Origin: Diphasiastrum complanatum
Lineage: Eukaryota > Streptophyta > Lycopodiopsida > Lycopodiales > Lycopodiaceae
DNA: 64,000 nucleotides
Direction: 5' to 3'
Assembly: GCA_029204225.1 (NCBI GenBank)
Contig: CM055099.1
Span: 67,759,084 to 67,823,083 of the forward strand
Of the stretch, positions 1-9,662 are shown in pieces. Position numbers and translations under genes: made by a program. Numbering within the stretch: position 1 is the stretch's first letter; each line of letters begins with the position of its first letter. Below the pieces are notes generated by a model that saw only the letters and a program-made list of their open reading frames with translations, was not told the origin of the DNA and did no database searches.

Positions 1-711
1 GGGACACTGTATAGAAAAGATGTGATTAATACTGAGTAAGAGACTGCTAATGTTTATATTGGGTAGTAGGGTAGATCCATGTCATTCTACTCCCTTAGTA
101 TAAACTATGATTCTTACGCATATCCATGTTGTCTAAGATCATATTATTGGAGTCCTTAGTGTTACTTTTGGTGACCAAGTCTTATTTCACGATACTTTTA
201 GTTTGATTTGAGTGTGGTCTTATGTCGTTTCTTTCTTTCAAACAAGGGAAACAAAGAAGTAAAAAAAAATAGAAGAGAAAAGAAAAAGTGATACAATGGT
301 ATACCATAGACTATACGGAACCAAAACTACCATACTTACCGAAGTTGCAAAGAGTTTGTTTAAACTCGAAAAGCATACCTGAATGGTTGTAGACATAGCT
401 TCTTGCCATAGTAGTTCTTATCGAAGGAGTTCTTATTCTTTTAGATCATAAAAAAGCCAAGAAACCGTGGAGTGAGCTTATTGCTACGGAGAGTTACATA
501 GAAAGCACTTACAAGACATCTTTTGACTATGCTAGTTAACTTGCATTGCAAAAAACAAGTAGTGGGTTCAAGAATGAACCAAGCAATATTCTGACGAGGC
601 CGGAGCAATGTAATAAAGCTACAGAATGAGATATTATTAGCTTCGTATTGAATTGGTTCTTCTTCTTGTGCTGGCTCCTGCTAAATATCTTCTTGGTTCT
701 GCTCCTGCTAG
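1..711. repeat. Direct repeat, copy 1 (truncated by window edge)
   Basis: Nearly the same sequence as 863-1572: both open with gggacactgtataga/gaaag and run to the 'cttcttgtgctggctcctgct' stretch, with small indels and an approximate offset of 847-862 bases. No coding region is credible here. Copy 1 begins at the window edge, so the true unit may be longer. It could be a tandemly duplicated non-coding segment or part of an LTR whose element is not recognisable. Confidence 0.85.
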
Positions 712-862
712 CGTAAGGTATGCCATGCACAACTATCCATACTCCTAAGCATATCCATGCTTTCCAGTTGTATCTCACCAAGAGCCTAAGGTAACACTAA
801 CAGAGGTAAGGCAAAGTATTGCCATGAATGTTATATCGGAATGACATAACATCCATGGTATT

Positions 863-1572
863 GGGACACTGTATAGGAAAGATGTGATTAATACTGAGTA
901 AGAGACTGCCAATGTTTATACTGGGTAGTAGGGTAGATCCGTGCCATTCTACTCCCTTAGTATAAACTATGATTCTTACGCATATCCATGTTATCTAAGA
1001 TCATATTATTGGAGTCCTTACTTTTGGTGACCAAGTCTTATTTCACGATACTTTTAGTTTGATTTGAGTGTGGTCTTATGTCGTTTCTTTCTTTTGAACT
1101 AAGAGAAAGGAAAAAGTGAATTTGTGTAGAATAATGGTATACCATAGACTATACGAAACCGAAACTACCATACTTATAGAAGTTGCAAAGAGTTTGTTTA
1201 AACTCGGAAAGCATACCTGAATGGTTGTAGACATAGCTTCTTGAGAAACAGCCATAGTAGTTCTTATGCGAAGGAGTTCCTATTCTTTTAGATCATAAAA
1301 AATCCAAGAAACCGTGGAGTGAGCTTATTGCTATAGAGAGTTACATATAAAGCACTTACAAGACATCTTCCGACTATGCTAGTTAACTTGCATTGCAAAG
1401 AACCAGTTGCAAAAAAACAAGTAGTGGGTTCAAGAATGAACCAAGCAATATTCTGACGAGGCCGGAGCAATGTAATGAAGCTATAGAATGAGATATTATT
1501 AGCTTCGTATTGAAGTGGCTCTTCTTCTTGTGCTGGCTCCTGCTGAATATCTTCTTGGTTCTGCTCCTGCTC
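863..1572. repeat. Direct repeat, copy 2
   Basis: Second copy of the segment at 1-711. It differs by scattered substitutions, an internal insertion near 1398-1412 (a second 'accagttgcaaa'-like stretch) and loss of 'gtgttactt' near 1020. The 712-862 spacer is unique in the window. Beyond 1572 the sequence becomes the tail of a Copia 3' region and LTR. Confidence 0.85.
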
Positions 1573-1724
1573 AGCAACATTTTATGTTTTTTCTTCCGCT
1601 TCTCTGCTCCTTTCTACATTGGAAGGCGGCTTATATTGCGATGACGGAGAGGACATCCTCACCGAGCTCTCTTGGTGCTGGCTTGATGATGATAAAGACA
1701 TCTCGATAGTGGTTGCCTTTGATG

Positions 1725-2588
1725 CTTGCATTCTGGAATCAGCTGAAGAAACAAAACGTTTCTATTACCAAAGCTAGCTTTCAACCCCCTGTCTGACAAA
1801 AATGTTCGCGAACGCGAAAGTCAAGAGACACGAAGCGGAAATGTTCGCGAACACCCTGATGAGAAGACACAAATGCGAAAGATTCGTGAAAGAAAAATTT
1901 TCGCGGTACAACAAGAGAAACTCAGATGACAAGAAAGTCAAACGACTCAAAGCGACACAAAAATAATCGCGACACTTTTTTCGACCCTCACGCTCCAAAA
2001 AGGACCAGCAAGATTATGCAAGTACCCAGAAGTACAGATCTGCCACTCTTGTAATTTCGTGATTAGTTGTAGATGTTTAGTTAATCTAGAAGTTACACAA
2101 GGCAACTATATACTTACTGGATGATACTTGATAGACACACATGAAGTCTGATGCTAGTAAGCAAAAAGACGAACAGACAGAATACTAGTCTGCCTGCGTG
2201 CGAGACAAATTTTGCATAGGATCTATAGATCCATAAGCCCGCTAGTAAGCGAGACATTACTCGTGGGAGAACAATATTTCTCTCATGCCAACGCACTGCG
2301 TGGATCTACATGCAGTGCTTGAAGAATCACTAGATGAATTTTTATTTGGTTTAATCTTGAATGTAAATTAGTCTGCTGTTATTCATGTGTTTGATTCGCT
2401 TGTTGTTTAATTCCGCACCTTGGTTTGAATTTTGTTGAATGCTATATTAATTTGTTAACATAGTACAACAATGTCTGTCTATATTCTAGAGGACTGTAGG
2501 AATGATACAATTGGCAGTGACCAGCGATCATATCTGAAATCCATCCGCATTGTGTTTGCGTTTTGCGAATCACGTTTCATTCGCATCA
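1725..2588 (+). repeat. Copia family A 5' LTR
   Basis: This stretch is homologous to the reverse complement of about 49300-50310: shared runs include 'gctgaagaaacaaaacg', 'ctagctttcaacccc', 'gattagttgtagatgttta', 'ttaattccgcaccttgg' and the tail before the primer site. It ends in CA just before the initiator-tRNA primer site. The U3-like part (1800-1990) is rich in TTCGCGAA and GCGAA words. The left boundary is approximate because the opening TG cannot be fixed without a clean partner LTR. Confidence 0.7.
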
Positions 2589-2589
2589 G

Positions 2590-2601
2590 TGGTATCAGAG
2601 C
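2590..2601 (+). other. Primer binding site (initiator Met tRNA)
   Basis: tggtatcagagc complements the 3' end of plant initiator methionine tRNA, the usual primer for Copia reverse transcription. It lies directly after the LTR and about 100 bases before the gag start, which fixes the element on the plus strand. Confidence 0.9.
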
Positions 2602-2684
2602 TTACCTACCTTAACACAATCTGACATAGCCCAAAGACTATCAGATCCAGGAGGACAAGCACTCAAACGATCAACCATCAACAA

Positions 2685-3137
2685 GTGAACACACTTCAGA
2701 AGCAATGGCTTCAATCAGCAGCATACAGAACAAGATCAGTACAGTTCTGAATTCTTCAGGATCTAACTTTCTAGCTTGGAAAGTTATGACATCATTGATA
2801 CTCAAGGGTGAAGGTTTATTCCCCTGGGTGGATGGCATAGAAGAGATGCCTAGGGTAACCCGAGTGGAGGGAGAAAAATGACAAGGTAGTAGCCTTGCTA
2901 TCTTCATCCATCGAAGATAAGTGAACACAGGCTTCAATCAGCAGCATATAGAACAAGATCAGTACAGTTCTGAATTCTTCAAGATCTAACTTTCTAGCTT
3001 GGAAAGTTAAGACATCATTGATACTCAAGGGTGAAGGCACAAAAGAGATGCCTACGACATCAGGCAAAGAGCTACGCGAGTGGAGGGAGAAAAATGACAA
3101 GGTAGTAGCCTTGCTATCTTCATCCATCGAAGGTAGT
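2685..3137 (+). repeat. Tandem duplication of the gag 5' end
   Basis: The segment from 'gtgaacaca' at 2686 through 'catccatcgaa' at about 2915 is repeated from 2921 to about 3137 (offset about 226-235). Both copies contain 'cttcaatcagcagcata', 'ctagcttggaaagtta' and 'gatactcaagggtgaagg'. Copy 1 lacks part of the middle (2838-2860 differs). The duplication falls inside the gag start, so the gag of this element is broken. Confidence 0.85.
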
Positions 3138-4615
3138 CTCATGCTTGACATGGCTACACTCTCCAAAGCTAAGGAGATGTGGGATGCACTGCTCACGAGA
3201 TTTCAAACGAAATCAAGAAGTCAAATAGTGATGCTGGAAGATCAGTTGACAAATCTATAGTGGGATGGGAAAGACCTCACTTCTTTTGTAAGGAAGATGA
3301 AGGATCTATTTCTATTACTACACAACTCTGGAGCAGCTCACTTACCCGTTGAGAGCCTTATCCAGATCTTTCCAAACAAACAGAACCCTGCTCGCAAAAG
3401 ATCCTACAATGACCCTCGAAAAGGTGATTGTCGAGATTCGAGAGGAAGTCAAGGCTAGAGAAAACCTTGATCACAAGGATGGCTCTGACTAGGCCCTCTA
3501 CGGAAACAAAGAAAAATCCAAGAAACAATTCAAGCCTAAGAGGGAGTCGAATCAAAGACAGAATCGTGATCAGCAAGCAGAGGGGACCAACAAAGGCAAC
3601 TAGAAGAGCAAAGGGAGGTCGAAGCAACAAGGAAAAGAAGACCTGCATGAGATGCGGACGAGATGGGCACATGGTTGATACGTGTTGGCTCAATCCAAAG
3701 ATTGAGTGTATCCACTGCCACAAGAAGGGTCACGCAGCCGTCGATTATCGCTTGAACCCGAGAAATAAATCAGCACAGAACAGACTGGAGAACAATAATA
3801 GTTCATCCTATGTCGAGGAGCCTGAGAGCTCAAAAATGGGCGAAGAGAGATTGAACAAAAATTGTTTGACCGCCTACATTTGTGAAGACGTGTGTGTAGC
3901 ATCAACATCTGACACACATGAGGTGATCCTAGATTCAGGAGCCACCTCAACTTTGTGACATCAAGACGAATAATGTCTGATTTCAGAAGTGCTGATCCTT
4001 CAAGATTTATAGTTCTTGGAGATGGATCCAAACATCAAGTGAACGGTATTGGTTCACTGTGGCTCAACACCAATGACGTTTTGTTCATGCCTACACTGCA
4101 ACAAGACCTGCTTTCTGTGGCAAGAATAGCTGATGCAGGAATGCGTGTGACATTTTTTGATGAAGCATGCAACGTGATTGACGCCAGTAGCAGTACTCTG
4201 ATCACTCAAGGCAGAAGAAAGGGTAATCTATATCACCTGAAGGTACGCCTGCCTACAGATCAGGTGCATCAGACTCGTGATGATTCGCTTGACACTCTGT
4301 GACACAGGAGACTATGCTACATGAACTCAATGGCACTTTATCAAGCAAGCCATCATGGAGTAATAATAGGGGTCAACATCTCGAATACAACCAGTTTGAC
4401 CACCTGTGATGCATGTCTGAAGGGTAAGATGTCACGCACTCCATTTGTCAAAGACTCCTATAGAATGACCAAGATTCTGGAGTTAGTGCATTCTGACATC
4501 TGTGGGCCTTTCAATGTGATCTCAGTAGGACGCTCAAAATATTACATAACCTTCATTGATGATTATAGCAAATTTGCCAGAGTGTACTTTATTCAGAATA
4601 AATCTGAAACACTTG
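2705..4615 (+). pseudogene. Copia family A gag-protease-integrase, truncated
   Basis: The element encodes, in order: gag (start ATG 2705, duplicated; UBN2-type region to about 3410), two zinc knuckles at about 3640-3760 (C-x2-C-x4-H-x4-C forms, MRCGRDGH then CIHCHKKGH, the second ending in Y where C is expected), an aspartic protease motif (LDSGATS, 3928-3950), the protease tail with VNGIGSLWL and LFMPTL, a GAG-pre-integrase block with CDACLKGKMS (about 4408), and the first part of integrase (ELVHSDICGPF, FIDDYSKFARVYF). Several frame changes and stops (for example 3258, 3957) break it. Integrase stops at about 4615, where unrelated intron-bearing coding sequence begins. RT and RNase H are absent. 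Confidence 0.88.
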
Positions 4616-4619
4616 ATAA

Positions 4620-7600
4620 AGATATTCCATTGGAAGATAAGAAAAAATTCATGTACTACTTCACCAAAGGGGTTCAACAACACAAAGCTTTCGGAGCTTT
4701 TTATTCATTTAGCTAAGAAGCGTGGCAGGGGAGACTCACAATTCAAAGTTCAAAGAAGATTGCTTATTGATCAACCAGATGAGGATGAGGAAGAAGGTTT
4801 TGTGAATGTACTTGTAAAGGAGATGGATATGTCTTGTTCTACTTTCATTCTGAATGAGACTATGATAAAGATTAGACCTTGCCAAGATGAGGCCATCAAA
4901 GCCTATTTTGATAAAGCTCTAGTTACACTGGTGTGTAGTTATGAAACATATTTTTATTCGTGTTTGTTTACATTTGTTTCATGCTTAGCATAGTTGTTAC
5001 TAAATATAAAAATTTTTAAACTTTGAGGTAAAAGCCTTTACTCATTATATTTTAAACTTGATTTTTGTTTCTATCCGGAGCATGAAGCAATGGTTCTAGC
5101 TGCTATTGTTGAGGGGAAAGATCCGGTCTATTCATTATGGAGTTCAAAGTCTTCTCCCACTAGACCTAAGTCACGTCCAAAGATCATGGCTACACATTAC
5201 CATAAGTCCATCTCGTCTACTGAAAGCAAAAAAGCCACAACCGAACCATCTATGTCGCTACCTTGTGCATCTATCCGCCCTTTACAAGACAGCTCTGAAC
5301 TTGCCAAATTAGGAGAAGATATTCATAAAACAAAAAAAAAAAACAACTTTGATTTTAGATATAAATCAATGTGATAGGCCACCTGTAGACCCAATCACAG
5401 GAGGCAGGCCAATGGAAGTAAGAGAACCGAATGAAACACATGTACATAATTTAAAAATAAAATTTAAAGATCATACACAGGCCATAGTTACTCTTGTTGT
5501 TTTGGTTGATCCTAACGAATGCAACGATGTTGCAAGTTTTAATTTTTCTTTAATAGATTCATATCATTTTTTTGTTCTTGGGAGAATACACAGTTTACAA
5601 GCCCGGAAACAATTATCTTAAGAGTATTCCCATATTCCAACCTTTTGAACTGTGAGTGCCATTGCATTTGTTGGCGTGACAGTGGAAGACACAAAATTAT
5701 TGGCTTGGGACCACAATATTGATAAGGACTACCAGATGAAGATGACCGTGATAGAAAGAATTCGATTTTTTCACAAAGAATACATGAGAGTCTCCAAAGT
5801 AGGAGATGTGAATCAACTTCAGCTGAAAGCACTCTATGCTCAAGAGACATGCCTGTCTTTTATTCGAAAAATCCTACGCAGAGCCTTACAAAATATGATA
5901 ATTTTTTTCAGCTTGCTTTTCGCAGTGGCCAGGTATTTGTTTTGCTATGCTCGTCATGGAATGCTCTGGTCATAATATATGTTGTAATCCTTTTAAATTG
6001 TTTTTATCAAACTAAAGTTTTGAACTCAATTTTAATACTCCCTAAATTCCTTATCAAATAATTTTTTTTTTTCTTTAGGTGTGGGCCCTTGTTGATAAAT
6101 TTTTTGATAAATGAGAAACTTTTCAAATAAAAGGCCAACCTGCTCAGGGTGCCTCAAAGTCAGAGAAAAAAGTTGTGAGCACTCAAACTCTAAAGCCAAT
6201 TCCTATAGAAATGAGAATATCAGAGTGGAAGAATATACAAGGGATTAGCTCTTTAGAGCTAATAATAAGTCTTCTTTCTAGAGTTGTCGATGGTCAACTT
6301 TCTCTAGTAGAAATGCTGAAAGAATTTCGAAGGTAATAGTCATAATCTAAATATTTATTTTCATGTTACCTTTTGTAATAAAATGATTTTCCTGATTTTG
6401 TTGGATTTTTAACAATTATACTTTTTAAATGCAGGCATAAATTATTTATGAAAGTTGAAGAAGCCCTTGTGACAGGGTTAAATTGTCAAGATTTTGAAGA
6501 GTGCCGGAGGCTTTATCCTCTGAGCAGCTGAAATGAATCTTTGAGTCCATTTTTAATTTTGTTTAGAGACATGGTATTTATTTCATCCATGCTTAGCATA
6601 GGTGCTTATTAATTGTTTCTTTTTTATATTTTATGTCTCCTATGCTAAGCATAGCTTTTCTTTTATATAATTATTTCTTTTTTATACTTTAAGTCTTCTA
6701 TTCTATTTTATATTTTGTGTCTCCCATGCTAAGCATAGCTTTTTCTTTTTCAGTCTCCCGAAGATAAGAAAAACAAAGTCCATTCAGAGCAATTCAAGAG
6801 ACATATTCTGAAAGCAAAAGCAGAGAAAAGGGACAAGGAGAGATTGGCACAGGGTGAGACCATTGCAGAGAAGGATCCATTAGATACCTATCTTCCCAAA
6901 AGTGTCGATGATCAACCATGCTTTTACAGAGAAATTTCAAAAATTTTCAAAAAAAGGCCTTATACACTCTACATCGGCGATATACTATATGGATTTCAGA
7001 TGAAGGAATCATTAAATGATGATTCTCCTTTCAAATTCACTAAAATCCATAGTTTTATGCAGGGTTTTCTTGAAGTCACAACTTCTCCAATTTGGAGAGT
7101 TGTTATTTTTCATTCTTCTTGGCAGTCAGCTTCAGTAAAGAAAGCTCTACTAACTTTCTGTAATGCGGGAATAGAGAATGCTATGTTGTAAGCTTTTAAG
7201 TTCCTGAATTATTAATTCGTATCTTAATTCATATTTTAATTTTAAATTTTCTATTTTCAAGTTAAAATTTTAAACTTATTTTTCTTGTAATGCTCCATGT
7301 CAGGTACAAGCCCAATGTCATGAACTCGGAAGGAGCTCGACTTTGCAATGAAATAGAATACATAACCATCGGTTATTATTCTTTGGATGGCAAACGTTTG
7401 ATGCTTCATTACAACACTTTCAGACTAACAAGTTTTGGAAACTTGTTCCAATATCCAACCGTGACAAAGAAATTAAAGAATCCAATGACGGGTTTCGGGG
7501 CTTGTTCCTACCAAAAGCCACAACAATTAATTAATCATTTAATTGATATTTTTTCTCACCCAGCTGATTGGGTTTTGGATTTATTTAGCGGTAGTGACAC

Positions 7601-7934
7601 TACGAGCGCATGTGCTGTTTAGAAAGGCAGACATGTTGCTGCAGTAGATTTAGATACTAATTCAGTTGATTTTGTAAAAATGAGAATGAAAGATATTTCA
7701 GTTTTGCCAGATGAATTATCTGAGGTGGGAAAGAGTTTAGATAGCGAGAATTCAGTAATTCCCTTGTCCAAGGAACCTCAGTCTCCTGCTAGCGGAAAAG
7801 TAGGCGACACAGGAGAATTTGCTGATGTCTTGGTTCAATATTACAATGTGGTTACGGTAGTCGAGGAAATTGTAGAAGAGGTGTCACTTGAAAGTAAAAT
7901 GGCTACTCAAGAAAAATTAAAAAGATGTAAATGA
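4620..7934 (+). pseudogene. Decayed six-exon gene: ParB-like domain plus DNA N4/N6-methylase domain
   Basis: Predicted exons: ~4620-4930, 5081-5932, 6079-6332, 6435-6573, 6754-7187, 7304-7934. All five introns are GT-AG and their phases agree (0, 0, 2, 0, 2). Exon 2 carries DINQCDRPPVDP, FNFSLIDSYHFFVLG, IHSLQAR and LLAWDHNIDKDYQ, resembling a ParB-type domain (a GGNH-like box here reads GRIH). Exons 5-6 form a beta-order DNA methyltransferase: motif IV position reads GDILYGF where DPPYG is usual, followed later by KPQQLINHL and motif I LDLFSGSDTT (usual DxFxGSGTT), then HVAAVDLD. Breaks: a frameshift at the A-run near 5330-5342, stops at 5619, 5646, 6112, 6529 and 7620, and another frameshift between 5850 and 5930. 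About 840 codons remain. Neighbours are Copia fragments. The methylase call is firm; the ParB call is tentative. Confidence 0.75.
6632..6753 (+). repeat. Duplicated intron 3' end with palindrome
   Basis: Inside the intron 6574-6753, the stretch 'tgtctcctatgctaagcat' plus 'agctttt' (from 6635) is repeated from about 6719 as 'tgtctcccatgctaagcat' plus 'agcttttt', running into the polypyrimidine tract and splice acceptor. Both contain the palindrome ATGCTAAGCAT. Two related copies, ATGCTTAGCAT, sit at 6589 in the same intron and at 4981 in the first intron. Confidence 0.8.
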
Positions 7935-8205
7935 CCTCGCGATTTTTGGGAATAAAAAATTTTCTTTTGTTTTAAAGAATAATTGCGTTTATATTTCTTA
8001 ACGTATTGTGTTTTGAGTTCTTTTTTATTGATTTAATGTTCTTAAGTCTATTTTTTAACGATTTAAAATTAAGAATTTGAAATATTTTAAAAATTTTAAC
8101 ATTGATAATCATTACCAAAAATTTAAAATTGTAACGATTTGTCAAGTTTATAATATTTTAATTAGATGTATTTTTATAATATCTTTTGTAAAAAAAATAT
8201 TGTTA
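7935..8205. other. AT-rich stretch, no gene seen
   Basis: Follows the stop codon of the methylase-type gene. It is strongly AT-rich and may hold that gene's former 3' end. I see no open frame or recognisable element before Copia gag sequence begins on the minus strand. Confidence 0.6.
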
Positions 8206-8905
8206 GAAATTTTACTGGCTTGCTCATGAAATTGTTGAAATGATCCTCGACTTGAGTTTTCTCTTCTCGATTGGTACTTTCCACAGCCAAATCTTCTGCC
8301 TCATCCTCTGATTGCAAGAGCTTGATCATAGCCCCTGTTACGATGATTCAAGTTCTCTTGACGTTGCTCTTTTTGCAAAAGCAATCCACCTAGTTCTTCA
8401 TAGTTGGAAGATTCTCCCGTGTGGCAATGCTTGTCACAAACATCTGATGTGACTCACTCAAGTTGTTCAATGTCAATTGAACAATCTCATGATCCTATAC
8501 TCGCTCTCCAACGATAGCTAGTTGATCACAGATCTCCTTTACCTTCAATAGGTGATGGGCAATGGTTGCACCATCATCCATTCGTAATGTATTGTGCAGC
8601 TTCATCTTCAGAAATAGTATTCGAGATGTGTTTGTCGTTTCAAACAATGCCTTCAATGTATCCCACGTTTCTTTTGGTCCTTTCGAATCTGAAATGTATG
8701 AAATGATAGCATCTCTGACTGACAAGTTGATGACATTCTGTGCTTTCCATTTTCTCTTGTCAAATGCCCGCTGATCTTCTTCAATCATTGGCCTTGACTC
8801 CTCACCTGGCACGATCTCCCATAACTCCTTTTCCATCAAAATGTTCTTCAGTTTGAATTTCCAAACTGCATAGTTGCCGACTCCTTCCAATTTGCTTGAC
8901 TCATT
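8206..8905 (-). pseudogene. Copia gag fragment
   Basis: Read on the minus strand, 8890-8495 encodes a UBN2-type Copia gag: N-terminal YAVWKFKLKNILMEKELW, then ETWDTLKALFETTNTSR and MKLHNTLRMDDG. Lower coordinates continue the gag C-terminus (EELGGLLLQKEQRQENL) with frame changes and a stop. The fragment ends at about 8206, where the methylase-type gene's AT-rich flank starts, so protease and pol are missing. Confidence 0.85.
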
Positions 8906-9396
8906 CCAAAAGTCATCATTATAGAAAATGAGGCTTAAAACTTTTATTTTAGCTACAAGCCTACTTCAAGCAAAAATGCACAAAAAATACAAAAAATTGC
9001 TCAAATCTCCATCAAATGAACTAGGAACGGTTCCAAATTGCTAGTAACAGTATTGATAAACTTTTGACAGCACAAAATATTTTCCACATATTGATTGAAC
9101 AAGTTTTTAATTAAAACTTCTTGAAAACTTGTACTTTTCCACAAAAACTGGAAAGTATTGTTAAAATCTCTCCACTGAACAGTTTTCAATCTGTCTGATG
9201 CTACCCTGGCCTTTCCGATGCCTCCGGGACTGTGTCTTCATTTCCCACTGATGATTCTGAGCTCCAAAATACTCCAAGGAAGGATTTCTTCCAACTTTTG
9301 CCTCTCCAAGCTTTCACCTCTTGTGAAGGACTTTCTCACTTCATTACGGAGTATGTGACAAGCTGTATCCACTTATTAGACACGCAAGACTATCGG

Positions 9397-9408
9397 GCTC
9401 TGATACCA
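9397..9408 (-). other. Primer binding site (initiator Met tRNA), minus
   Basis: gctctgatacca on the plus strand is tggtatcagagc on the minus strand. It adjoins the LTR at 9409 and leads into the minus-strand gag at 8206-8905; the 8906-9396 leader holds no other gene. Confidence 0.88.
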
Positions 9409-9519
9409 TGTCAATAATCTGATGAGCACTATCAATCAGTCACCAAGAGAAAGAGGAAGAACACACCATCACACCATTACACTAACTGAAAATCATGTGT
9501 ACAAAAGTAACCTTGAAAA

Positions 9520-9563
<44 letters not shown>

Positions 9564-9628
9564 CTAGGAGTTGACTACTAAACTAGCCTACAACTAATTA
9601 CAGATGGTAATAGCTGGCAACAGTAACA
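9409..9628 (-). repeat. Short Copia 5' LTR (about 220 bp)
   Basis: On the minus strand this begins TGTTACTG and ends ATTGACA immediately before the primer site, giving TGT...ACA ends. It contains an uninterrupted GA microsatellite at 9521-9558. The outer boundary is inferred from the terminal dinucleotides, as no partner LTR is in the window. Confidence 0.6.
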
Positions 9629-9662
9629 TAGAAAGTAAACCATAAGTTTATCATTTTTTTCT

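Noticed and set aside
4620-7934. Bacterial contamination or organelle DNA as the source of the methylase-type gene
   Set aside because: Five GT-AG introns with agreeing phases and flanking plant retroelements show it is nuclear and eukaryotic in structure.
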